Source: a virus
Length of the DNA: 30,006 bases
Direction: 5' to 3' (one strand)
IMG/VR virus record: IMGVR_UViG_3300032267_000660
Span: 1-30,006 of that record
The first letter of the stretch is position 1. Every line of letters begins with the position of its first letter. Both the position numbers and the translations under genes were made by a program. Under the pieces are notes generated by a model. It did not search any database, was not told the origin of the DNA, and worked only from the letters and a program-made list of their open reading frames with translations. Positions 13,754 to 20,171 of the stretch are shown here, one piece after another.

Positions 13754-15729
13754 TATAGTTTTGCTTTCTTTAATTTTGTATAATACTTAGGGTTTTCTGC
13801 AAGATGATCCATTGCAATTCTTTTGGCTTTTTTCATGTTTACTCCGTGTTCAGTTTCCACTTTCTTCCCCATCTTTATTTGTTTTTTTATAGTGGAAACC
13901 GGAACCTTGTCTTTCTTTGCAATATCTTCCTCGTCCATTCCAGCGGACATTCTTTTATATTTTTCTAAAAGATAATCCTTGAAAGATTCAACTTTCACTT
14001 CTTGATCTTCTGGATGGATTATTTCTAAATCTGTTTTTGTACGATTTAATATATACCAAGGTAGAACTTCCATCATTTTCTTAGGAATCACTAGTTTTTT
14101 AAGTTTAAAAATATTTATAATATTATTACATTTTTTTAACTTCGGCAAGTATAGTTCTTCCACTCCCGCTGTCCCATCAAGTTCTTCACATTCTATTAAG
14201 TTTGGTAAGTTTACTATTTTTGAAGTAACATTAATTGTTTTACATTTTTTTAACTTTGGTAAATTGAGTTGTTCATTACTACTCGCATTAAACTCTCTAC
14301 ACTCTATTAAGTTTGGTAAATTTACTATTTTTGCGTTATTAAATCTAGTGGTTTTGCATCTTTTTAAATTTGGAAGATTTATTTCTTTTACTTCTGGTAT
14401 ATAAATATCCAAACATCCTGTTAAATTTTTAAGATCAATATTTATAGCTGCAAAAAGAAGAATGTCACCACATATTTTTAAATTTGGTAAAAGTACTTCA
14501 AGTGTATTATGAATTGTAATATTACCAGATTCAATCAAATTTTTTGCAACAAAAGGTACGTATTTACTATAAAAATAAATTTTATCATCATAATAACCAT
14601 TTTCCGTTGTTATATTAAAATTTTTAATAAAATTTTGATTATATTGAATATCATCTTTTGCAAATTTTTCAAATAGTTCGGGGTCGTTTTTTACGATTTC
14701 ACGATCCAGTACGCTTTTAACATCTTGTTGTTTTATTATTGTTTTTCTTACTTTAGTATATCTTTCCTTTTCTTTGTCATCTAATTTATCAAAAATGTTT
14801 TGTTCTATAACAGGACCAACCGAGATATATTCATTTCTTAAAAATTTATCCAATGAATCAAAAACGTCTTCTGGTAGTTCCATACCAAACTTCAATACAT
14901 CAGCTTTTTCTTTATATGAAAACCCATCAAATTTTTGTTTTTTTGGTAATCTAACAAAACTTCCAAGTTTACTTTGATAATTTTTTTCTTCCTCTGTTAA
15001 AGGTTTATTAACAAACTTTTTTTCATATTTTGCAAGAATAGGATATTGTGCAATTAATTCATCCCAACCACCTTCAATAACTTGTGTTTGATTTTCTCCA
15101 AATGTCCATTCCCAACCATCTTTGGTTCTATCCAATACCATAATATGTTTTGGATTTTCTTTTGGAACTTTCTTAAAATAAATAAAGTAAAAGGTGGATT
15201 CCTTCGACAATCTATAGTTTCCATACATGTTTCCACCATAAGGTCTTGATATACAAAAACTATAACCTTTTCCATATCTTACGCATTTATGTTCGTCGTC
15301 ACCCTTTAATATCAAAACCTCTTCGTTATCTGCAATAACATTCTCTTTGTCATCTCCATGAACATCAATTGTACCAACATCTTTGTTTCTATTTTCAAAT
15401 TCCTTTTCTCCAACCTTGGCATGAACGGTTTCTGAAAAATTTAAATAATCTTTAAAATCCTTTAAATTTTTATTTGGAAAATATTTTTTAAAATCGTTAT
15501 AATCTTTTTCAATATCACTTAGATTTACTGGATTATCTTTTATCCAATTAAACATTATAATAGCTTGATCCGTTGGGAATAAAGGTTTTCCAGTAGCATC
15601 TAGCTTAGTAAAAAGCGTAATAGTATCTTGATCCGCTCCATTCTTCTGAAGATAATCAATAGTTTCTTTCTTACCTTCCGATATAAGATTATACAAATTC
15701 TCCAGTAATATTTGATCTTTGTTTCTCAT
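13753..15729 (-). CDS. Leucine-rich-repeat phage protein with DUF5661-like C-terminus
   Basis: At 658 residues this is the largest protein here. It has the leader M-R-N-K-D-Q-I-L-L-E-N-L-Y, a domain (about 110-250) with H-K-C-V-R-Y-G-K-G-Y-S-F-C-I-S-R and G-N-M-Y-G-N-Y-R-L that I have seen in large-phage proteins, then irregular repeats of the form L-x-L-P-N-L-x-x-C (about 390-560) typical of BspA-like leucine-rich repeats. After E-S-F-K-D-Y-L-L-E-K-Y comes a C-terminal part (E-H-G-V-N and A-x-x-I-A-M-D-H-L-A-E-N-P-K-Y-Y-T-K-L) that matches DUF5661. Repeats of this kind usually bind proteins or glycans. Location inside the virion is inference from the leader. Confidence 0.75.
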   Translation of the reverse strand: MRNKDQILLENLYNLISEGKKETIDYLQKNGADQDTITLFTKLDATGKPLFPTDQAIIMFNWIKDNPVNLSDIEKDYNDFKKYFPNKNLKDFKDYLNFSETVHAKVGEKEFENRNKDVGTIDVHGDDKENVIADNEEVLILKGDDEHKCVRYGKGYSFCISRPYGGNMYGNYRLSKESTFYFIYFKKVPKENPKHIMVLDRTKDGWEWTFGENQTQVIEGGWDELIAQYPILAKYEKKFVNKPLTEEEKNYQSKLGSFVRLPKKQKFDGFSYKEKADVLKFGMELPEDVFDSLDKFLRNEYISVGPVIEQNIFDKLDDKEKERYTKVRKTIIKQQDVKSVLDREIVKNDPELFEKFAKDDIQYNQNFIKNFNITTENGYYDDKIYFYSKYVPFVAKNLIESGNITIHNTLEVLLPNLKICGDILLFAAINIDLKNLTGCLDIYIPEVKEINLPNLKRCKTTRFNNAKIVNLPNLIECREFNASSNEQLNLPKLKKCKTINVTSKIVNLPNLIECEELDGTAGVEELYLPKLKKCNNIINIFKLKKLVIPKKMMEVLPWYILNRTKTDLEIIHPEDQEVKVESFKDYLLEKYKRMSAGMDEEDIAKKDKVPVSTIKKQIKMGKKVETEHGVNMKKAKRIAMDHLAENPKYYTKLKKAKL

Positions 15730-15733
15730 TATA

Positions 15734-16627
15734 TTATTTATTTGATATATCTTTCCAGTGTGGCATTCTTATTTCCATAGGATCATTCTTTTTTGGTTTT
15801 GAATATCTTTGTTCTTGTTGAAGAATACCAGAATAATCCAACATTGCACTATGGGTACTTTTTTCAGAAGGAGTTTCAACAGCAGATATAAACTTTAGGT
15901 TAGGATATATTTGTTTATTAAATTCATAAAACTTTTTAATTACATCTCCCAATATTTTAATACACTCTTTAAATGCACTTTGATCAAAGGGATACGCTAA
16001 ACTAGCTTGTTTACCCATTTGGTTCAACCAGAATTTTGATTCAACTTGACCTTGACTCGTAAAAAGACCGGGGTTATCATAAAGAGGAAAATCATCCCAA
16101 TGATCTTCTGGAACAATTCCAAGTGGTTCCGATATAGTAACCCAATATACTTTACTATTTTCTTTTCTTAATATATTATAGCACTTGTAATCTTTAGCTT
16201 TTGCATTTTCTCCCCATCTTTTACTAGCAGCACAAGAAACAAATATTACCTTTTCCTTTCCTTCTGGTATTTTAAATTTTTCTACCATTGAAAACCATTG
16301 TTTTATAATTGGATTTTGTAGAAGTTTTAATGTTTCGCCGGGTGTATAGGCGCATAAATTTGTATTAGTGTCGGGAGTTTCTTTCAATCTAGTTCTTAAA
16401 TGAAAATCTCTTATAATAATCCAATCATCTGCACTCATATAATTTTTAGCAGATTTCCCACCTTTGGCTGTTCCAAGTTGAGATCTTTCAACATCAGAAA
16501 GTTTTCCCAAAATGTTTTGTTTTTCTTCTTCACTAAATTCTGAAATGTTTCTTAGGGGAACTCTTTTACCTTCTAAAAGAATATTTTCATACAAATTCTC
16601 CAGTAGTATTTGATCTTTGTTTCTCAT
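15734..16627 (-). CDS. DUF5591/ArcS-like domain protein with packaging leader
   Basis: The 297-residue protein begins M-R-N-K-D-Q-I-L-L-E-N-L-Y-E-N-I. Its centre has V-I-F-V-S-C-A-A-S-K-R-W-G (about 127-139) and W-V-T-I-S-E-P-L-G-I-V-P-E (about 162-174) followed by P-L-Y-D-N-P. This order, S-C-x2-S-K then S-x-P-L-G-x-V-P-x-E then Y-D, is what I know from DUF5591, the domain in archaeosine synthase ArcS and relatives of tRNA-guanine transglycosylases. The domain handles 7-deazaguanine bases in archaeal tRNA, and some phages place such bases in DNA. No other deazaguanine gene is seen in this window. The assignment is by pattern memory and moderate. Confidence 0.6.
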   Translation of the reverse strand: MRNKDQILLENLYENILLEGKRVPLRNISEFSEEEKQNILGKLSDVERSQLGTAKGGKSAKNYMSADDWIIIRDFHLRTRLKETPDTNTNLCAYTPGETLKLLQNPIIKQWFSMVEKFKIPEGKEKVIFVSCAASKRWGENAKAKDYKCYNILRKENSKVYWVTISEPLGIVPEDHWDDFPLYDNPGLFTSQGQVESKFWLNQMGKQASLAYPFDQSAFKECIKILGDVIKKFYEFNKQIYPNLKFISAVETPSEKSTHSAMLDYSGILQQEQRYSKPKKNDPMEIRMPHWKDISNK

Positions 16628-16640
16628 TATAGTATTTTAA

Positions 16641-16648
16641 TATTTATA
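16641..16648 (-). promoter_or_regulatory. T4-type late promoter box TATAAATA
   Basis: An exact TATAAATA lies 13 bases upstream of the ATG at 16627, overlapping the stop of the HNH gene. TATAAATA is the T4 late -10 consensus used with sigma gp55; no -35 is needed. Short sequences like this occur by chance in AT-rich DNA, but two other gene starts nearby have the same box. Confidence 0.5.
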
Positions 16649-17225
16649 CTTGACTGAATTGTTTATAGAAATTTGCCATTTTTTGTAACTCTTCTATTGT
16701 TGCATCTTTCTTTAAAATATTAGCTCTCCTACTCACAATAACAATATTTCCTTTAATATATCCTTTCGTATTATCTATTCTATCAATTGATGGTGAATTA
16801 TTCCAATTATCTTTTTTACATCTAAATAACGGTATTCCCAAAACGGGACATTTTTCTGGAATTTTAATATCTTCTTCCGTTATAGAAAATTCTATATTGT
16901 TTAACTTTGCTCTTGCTTTACTATTCATTAACATTATTTTTGCAGCATCATATTTCCACGTTCTTGCTCTTTTTTCTCTTTCTTTTTTTGCTCTTGAACA
17001 ATTTTTACACACATCTCGTACGCCTGAAAATTTATTAGATTTGTCAATTCTTGAAAATAAGTTAAATGTTTTTTCTTTTAAACACTCTAAACATATTTTT
17101 TTATTTTTATTTAATTGGTTTACTATATTACCATTAAATATATTACTACAAGTTTTACTACAAAATTTAGAGTTTTTATTTCTAATTTTGAATTCTTTTT
17201 TACATTGCAAACATTCTTTTGTCAT
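16644..17225 (-). CDS. HNH / endonuclease VII-like homing endonuclease
   Basis: The 193-residue protein starts with zinc-finger pairs: C-L-Q-C, F-C-S-K-T-C, C-L-E-C and C-K-N-C. The C-terminal half contains C-P-V-L-G-I-P-L, S-I-D-R-I-D-N-T-K-G-Y, G-N-I-V-I-V-S-R-R-A-N and K-D-A-T-I-E-E-L, the pattern of His-Me finger endonucleases related to phage endonuclease VII-like homing enzymes. It sits between two genes bearing the packaging leader and is not part of that set, which suits a mobile insertion. A TATAAATA box is 5 bases upstream of the ATG. Confidence 0.82.
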   Translation of the reverse strand: MTKECLQCKKEFKIRNKNSKFCSKTCSNIFNGNIVNQLNKNKKICLECLKEKTFNLFSRIDKSNKFSGVRDVCKNCSRAKKEREKRARTWKYDAAKIMLMNSKARAKLNNIEFSITEEDIKIPEKCPVLGIPLFRCKKDNWNNSPSIDRIDNTKGYIKGNIVIVSRRANILKKDATIEELQKMANFYKQFSQV

Positions 17226-17230
17226 GACTA

Positions 17231-17238
17231 TATTTATA
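17231..17238 (-). promoter_or_regulatory. T4-type late promoter box TATAAATA
   Basis: An exact TATAAATA ends 5 bases before the ATG at 17225. If used as a late -10 box, transcription would begin within the first codon, so it may act for a leaderless message or be coincidental. Confidence 0.42.
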
Positions 17239-17268
17239 CCGAATGTTCACAATTACATTTAATTTTTA

Positions 17269-17316
17269 TTGACAGAATTTAAAAAATATATAGTATTTTA
17301 TATATCAGAAAGGTAG
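17269..17316 (+). promoter_or_regulatory. Plus-strand promoter region and ribosome site
   Basis: TTGACA at 17269-17274 is followed by an AT-rich stretch with TATAGT (17289-17294) and TATTTT (17294-17299) as possible -10 boxes at non-ideal spacing. AGAAAGGTAGG (17307-17317) is one of the few Shine-Dalgarno-like sequences in the window and lies 10-15 bases before the inferred ATT start. Confidence 0.45.
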
Positions 17317-17325
17317 GATAACTCT

Positions 17326-17799
17326 ATTAATATATTCATTCTCGACAAAAACCCAATAATGGCAGCAAGATATCACAATGACAAACATTGTATAAAATTA
17401 ATCCTTGAACATACCCAAATGCTTTCAACCGCAATTCGTGTTCATTCAAATGACACAGTGGAAGGAGTTTATAAGATTGCACATAAAAATCATCCTTGTA
17501 CGATTTGGACACGACAAACAAGAAGCAACTTTAATTGGTTGTGTGAAATGACCGAGGAACTATTTCAAGAATATACTCGTCGCTATGGAAAACAGCACAA
17601 ATCTTATCCTATTTTCCAAACATGCAGGAATCATGCCAATATGATTCCAGAAGGAGAATTAACACCCCATGCACAGGCAATGCCCCCCGAATATAAAGAC
17701 CAAGATCCAGTCAAGGCATATCGAACATATTATATCAAGGATAAGAAAGAATTTTCCAAGTGGAAGATGGGAAATACTCCAGAGTGGTTTATTGTTTAA
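17326..17799 (+). CDS. Conserved T4-like phage protein (NIFILDKNP type), apparent ATT start
   Basis: This is the only convincing plus-strand gene. The first ATG is at 17359, but the in-frame sequence before it reads I-N-I-F-I-L-D-K-N-P-I directly ahead of M-A-A-R-Y-H-N-D-K-H. Phage proteins of this family, as I know them, start M-N-I-F-[V/I]-L-x-x-[D/N]-P, so the ATT at 17326-17328 sits where the initiator Met should be. An in-frame TAG at 17314 rules out a longer form. Conserved features are H-N-D-K-H, H-K-N-H-P-C-x-I-W-T-R, Y-x-x-R-Y-G-K-x-H-K-S and W-K-M-G-N-T-P-E-W-F. The family has no known function. It converges on the next gene, with stops 3 bases apart. Starting at ATG 17359 would remove 11 conserved residues. 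Confidence 0.75.
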   Translation: MNIFILDKNPIMAARYHNDKHCIKLILEHTQMLSTAIRVHSNDTVEGVYKIAHKNHPCTIWTRQTRSNFNWLCEMTEELFQEYTRRYGKQHKSYPIFQTCRNHANMIPEGELTPHAQAMPPEYKDQDPVKAYRTYYIKDKKEFSKWKMGNTPEWFIV

Positions 17800-17802
17800 A
17801 GA

Positions 17803-18279
17803 TTAAACGCCGTGAGCATCTATCTCAAATTCTGTTCCATCGGGCAATAAAACAGATGTTGTATCTGATGGTATTTGTCCGGTTTCTCTTGCACCATATA
17901 AAAGTTTTGCTAAATCTATAGTATCATAATTAGGCCAACTTGCGGTTATAACATCGCCAGTTTCGTCTCTATCAACAAGTGTTAAACCTTCTCTAGCAAT
18001 ATCATCATCACCCCAATAATTTTTTATTTCATTACTAGCGACATCAAAAGGCGTATGTAATTGACCATCCATTGCTATCAATTTAATTTTTGATTGTTTG
18101 CTATTGTTATATTCGTCAGGAACAACATCTCCGTTTAAGTTAACCTTTCCACCTAATGTCATTTTATGATCTGGTTGTTTTTTATTAACATCTCCATTTA
18201 AATTCACATAATAATCGTTTTCCTTTAAAACTTTTTTGGAATATATGCTCTCTAATAGTATTTGATCTTTGCTTTTCAT
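17803..18279 (-). CDS. Putative packaged protein with KDQ-LLE leader
   Basis: The 158-residue protein begins M-K-S-K-D-Q-I-L-L-E-S-I-Y-S-K-K-V-L. Two copies of V-N-L-N-G-D-V follow within the first 55 residues. The rest is acidic and beta-rich, with V-L-L-P-D-G-T-E-F-E-I near the end. No family is recognised. Removal of the leader after L-L-E would leave about 148 residues. A TATAAATA box lies 8 bases before the ATG. Confidence 0.75.
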   Translation of the reverse strand: MKSKDQILLESIYSKKVLKENDYYVNLNGDVNKKQPDHKMTLGGKVNLNGDVVPDEYNNSKQSKIKLIAMDGQLHTPFDVASNEIKNYWGDDDIAREGLTLVDRDETGDVITASWPNYDTIDLAKLLYGARETGQIPSDTTSVLLPDGTEFEIDAHGV

Positions 18280-18287
18280 GGTTTATA

Positions 18288-18295
18288 TATTTATA
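18288..18295 (-). promoter_or_regulatory. T4-type late promoter box TATAAATA
   Basis: An exact TATAAATA lies 8 bases upstream of the ATG at 18279, in the 16-base gap between two leader-bearing genes. Transcription from it would give a leader of only one or two bases. Confidence 0.5.
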
Positions 18296-18550
18296 TTAAA
18301 GATTACCGAATTCAGTATCGGGGTGATAAATGTCATCATCATAGCAATAGTAAAAATGTTTATTGTTCTTGGAATCCCAAACATACAAATACCATTTACC
18401 ATTCTTTTTAAATGGAACCTCTTTTCCACCAGAACCAATCTTCATAGGAAATTCAAAACCTTTATCCCAATCAGCAGGGGGAACGTTTCTCTCTTCGGTT
18501 AAAATTTTGGAATATAAACTTTCCAATACTATTTGGTCTTTGTTCTTCAT
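18296..18550 (-). CDS. Small putative packaged protein with KDQ-LE leader
   Basis: An 84-residue protein begins M-K-N-K-D-Q-I-V-L-E-S-L-Y-S-K-I-L-T-E-E-R. The short remainder is rich in lysine, tryptophan and tyrosine (G-K-W-Y-L-Y-V-W-D, K-H-F-Y-Y-C-Y-D-D-D). It is the most upstream gene of region A and lies next to the repeat-rich junction. The function is unknown. GTAAGTATA precedes the ATG by 4 bases. Confidence 0.72.
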   Translation of the reverse strand: MKNKDQIVLESLYSKILTEERNVPPADWDKGFEFPMKIGSGGKEVPFKKNGKWYLYVWDSKNNKHFYYCYDDDIYHPDTEFGNL

Positions 18551-18554
18551 GTTC

Positions 18555-18563
18555 TATACTTAC
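18555..18563 (-). promoter_or_regulatory. Late-promoter-like motif GTAAGTATA
   Basis: GTAAGTATA lies 4 bases upstream of the first gene of region A. Its position at the head of the leader-bearing operon makes it one of the better candidates for a promoter in the family. Confidence 0.4.
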
Positions 18564-18694
18564 TGTTATACCCCATGGATAAAGAGTAATTTTTTTACAA
18601 TATATTATAATTTAATTGTAATAATGAATCAGTGTTTTAATACGGCGTTTTTAAATCATTGTAAAATTTTGTAATTGTTTTATATGGGGTAGGG

Positions 18695-18770
18695 TATATT
18701 GTAGGGTATTTTTAATAGTATTGTAATATATTGTAGGGTATTTTTAATAGTATTGTAGGGTAAAAATTTT
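18695..18770. repeat. 32-bp tandem repeat at the region A/B junction
   Basis: A 31-base sequence containing TTGTAGGGTATTTTTAATAG occurs at 18695-18725 and again at 18727-18757, a 32-bp period. A third partial copy (attgtagggta) follows. No gene is present. It could be a binding region or a recombination junction. Confidence 0.85.
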
Positions 18771-18791
18771 ATAGAATGTAGGAGGGCGCAT

Positions 18792-18808
18792 TGCCCCCCA
18801 AGGGGGCG
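18792..18808. other. GC-rich hairpin at the composition boundary
   Basis: GCCCCC and GGGGGC arms separated by three bases form a strong hairpin at the point where AT-rich region A gives way to GC-richer sequence. It lacks a T tract on either strand, so it is not a standard terminator. Confidence 0.55.
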
Positions 18809-18810
18809 GT

Positions 18811-18990
18811 CGGCAATTTTTGCCTATAGGCAAATTTTTCCAGAGGGGGTAGGCAATTATTGCCTGTCTAATAGGTGCAAAATCGGCAATTCTTGCCTAC
18901 CAGCAAGTGCCGTGCCAAGTGAAGTGGGTAAATTCTGCCGAGTATATTTTGCCCATCGGCAGAAGTTGCTGGGCAAGAATTACCTACCAG
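18811..18990. repeat. Cluster of GGCAA/TTGCC palindromes, operator-like
   Basis: In 180 bases there are at least five related inverted repeats: GGCAATTTTTGCC (18812-18824), the overlapping perfect TTTGCCTATAGGCAAA, AGGCAATTATTGCCT (18851-18865), GGCAATTCTTGCC (18885-18897) and a degenerate GGGCAAGAATTACC (18971-18984), plus TTGCCCATCGGCA nearby. No gene is visible. The arms recur with variable centres, which fits multiple sites for a dimeric DNA-binding protein. The nearest candidate regulator is the ribbon-helix-helix gene just to the right, but that link is inference. Confidence 0.7.
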
Positions 18991-19006
18991 TTTAATCGCA
19001 CAGAAA

Positions 19007-19032
19007 AGCCCCCCCGCTTGCGCGAGGGGGCT
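19007..19032 (-). terminator. Terminator of the ribbon-helix-helix gene
   Basis: On the minus strand AGCCCCC and GGGGGGGCT pair around a 10-nt loop, followed by TTTTC. It lies 16 bases after the stop at 19049. Confidence 0.8.
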
Positions 19033-19048
19033 GTCCGCTCTCCTGGTA

Positions 19049-19318
19049 TTACTTCGCAGGAACGAGTGCGCCAGCGGCTCCCTCGTCGCCGCCCTTCTTG
19101 CGCTTGGCTTTTGCTTTGGGAGCCTTCGCAGGAGCCTTCACCGAGGGCTTAGGGGCGGGCGGAACCATTTGAGCCAGACCCAATTTGATTGCCCGGAGGG
19201 CGATCTGGCTCATGGATCTTCCGTCGCGGATAGCTTCGGACGCGATGAGAGCCTTCGTCGCGTCATCGAGGCGCAAGTTGAGGACGGAGGTGGCGGAGGT
19301 GGTGGGTGTAGTTGACAT
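19049..19318 (-). CDS. Ribbon-helix-helix-like protein with basic tail
   Basis: The 89-residue protein has V-L-N-L-R-L-D-D-A-T-K-A-L-I-A-S-E-A (about 13-30), then D-G-R-S-M-S-Q-I-A-L-R-A-I-K-L-G-L (to about 49). A short strand followed by two helices is the ribbon-helix-helix pattern of small repressors and antitoxins. The tail is an alanine, proline and lysine run ending K-A-K-R-K-K-G-G, which may add nonspecific DNA binding. Codons are much richer in G/C than in region A. It is a candidate for binding either the GGCAA palindromes to its left or the TGTAACAC repeats to its right; nothing in the sequence shows which. No toxin gene lies beside it. Confidence 0.72.
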   Translation of the reverse strand: MSTTPTTSATSVLNLRLDDATKALIASEAIRDGRSMSQIALRAIKLGLAQMVPPAPKPSVKAPAKAPKAKAKRKKGGDEGAAGALVPAK

Positions 19319-19602
19319 AATTTTGGACTTTCTAACTGCATGGCTCGTTCGGTTCGGGTGAGCCGTTCCCCGCTCGCTGGCGTAGTTGCTGGCGATGAGT
19401 TGAAACTACACCAGAAAAATCACATTGCAATACAATTCTGAAAAATTGTTGTCAGACAATTGCGCGGCAATAGTAAGTGCTGTGCCAAGTGTGAGCGGTG
19501 CGGTTGTGTTACATGATGTTGTGTTACATTAGGGGCGCAGCCCGAAGGGAGTGGTGATGTAACACAATACATTGCGATGTAACACAATACACACAAAAGA
19601 AA
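19319..19602. other. Intergenic region upstream of the RHH gene, with promoter and first repeats
   Basis: No gene is seen. On the minus strand TTGCAA, 16 bases, TAGTTT (within 19396-19431) is a candidate promoter for the RHH gene and would give a leader of about 80 nt. The first TGTAACAC-type repeats of region B appear from about 19504 onward, in both orientations. Confidence 0.55.
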
Positions 19603-19626
19603 AGAGGGAGGCTTGCGCCTCCCTCT
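19603..19626 (-). terminator. GAAA-family cassette terminator (GCAA loop variant)
   Basis: AGAGGGAGGC and GCCTCCCTCT form a 10-bp perfect stem with a GCAA loop on the minus strand, followed by TTTCTTTTG. It ends the unit whose gene stops at 19634. Confidence 0.9.
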
Positions 19627-19633
19627 GTGGGGA

Positions 19634-19912
19634 TTACTCTGCGAACAGGGTGTCCCATTCCTCGGGCGAGATGCCAGTCTTGATGAACTCTCGTTCATCA
19701 GCCGTGAGCATGGAGAACGCCCACTGGATAGGTTCACCGATTGACTGCCAAGAGTTATAGGCGTCCATGAACGCATTGAAATCAACGCCCATGAACATCT
19801 TCGTGATGCGACCCGATAGCTGGCTGATATTCTCAACCAGAATACCGCCTGTGATTGGGTTTTCCACGACTTGGAGTTGTCCTTCGATGAAGCAGCGAGG
19901 TGTATTAAACAT
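19634..19912 (-). CDS. Small phage early-type hypothetical protein
   Basis: I start this 92-residue protein at the ATG at 19910-19912, 9 bases after the -10 box. It contains Q-W-A-F-S-M-L-T-A-D-E-R-E-F-I-K-T-G-I-S followed by P-E-E-W-D-T-L-F at the C-terminus, a motif I know from small phage proteins of unknown function. A longer frame upstream would run through the promoter and repeat region and is not credible. It is one gene in its own promoter-terminator unit. Confidence 0.75.
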   Translation of the reverse strand: MFNTPRCFIEGQLQVVENPITGGILVENISQLSGRITKMFMGVDFNAFMDAYNSWQSIGEPIQWAFSMLTADEREFIKTGISPEEWDTLFAE

Positions 19913-19921
19913 AAGGCATAC

Positions 19922-19949
19922 AGAATACTCCAAACCAATCAAAGCACAA
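19922..19949 (-). promoter_or_regulatory. Leaderless-type cassette promoter
   Basis: TTGTGC (19944-19949), 16 bases, TATTCT (19922-19927), then exactly 9 bases to the ATG at 19912. A-rich sequence and a TGTAACACAA box lie directly upstream of the -35. Confidence 0.72.
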
Positions 19950-19968
19950 GAACTATTTTTGTATACAT

Positions 19969-20142
19969 TTGTGTTACATGGATATGTATGTGCCTGTGTG
20001 GAAGTGTGTTGTATTGTGTTACACCTGGCGCGGGGGAATGCGCGGTAATGCGACACGCTGTTGCTATGTAACACAATACATTATTTTAACACACATTACT
20101 ATGTAACACAATGTATTGTAACACAATACAAGCAAAAGAAAA
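19969..20142. repeat. Intergenic TGTAACAC repeat spacer 1
   Basis: A gene-free spacer with about six copies of GTAACACA or its complement, mostly embedded in ATGTAACACAATGTATTGTA-type runs. It also shares acacatta-c-tatgtaacaca with the spacer near 22280. Confidence 0.9.
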
Positions 20143-20160
20143 GGGAGCCTTTCGGCTCCC
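20143..20160 (-). terminator. GAAA-loop cassette terminator
   Basis: GGGAGCC-GAAA-GGCTCCC on the minus strand, followed by TTTTCTTTTG. It serves the gene ending at 20172. Confidence 0.9.
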
Positions 20161-20171
20161 CAATCTCGGCA

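Noticed and set aside
17803-18550. Toxin-antitoxin pair made of the small gene at 18296-18550 and the RHH protein
   Set aside because: They are separated by about 500 bases of repeats, differ strongly in composition, and the small gene carries the shared packaging leader rather than any toxin motif.
19420-20074. Long minus-strand frames running from genes through the repeats
   Set aside because: They cross promoters and TGTAACAC repeats and read as low-complexity peptides rich in C-N-T and Y-I-T-I-H; the real genes start next to the -10 boxes.
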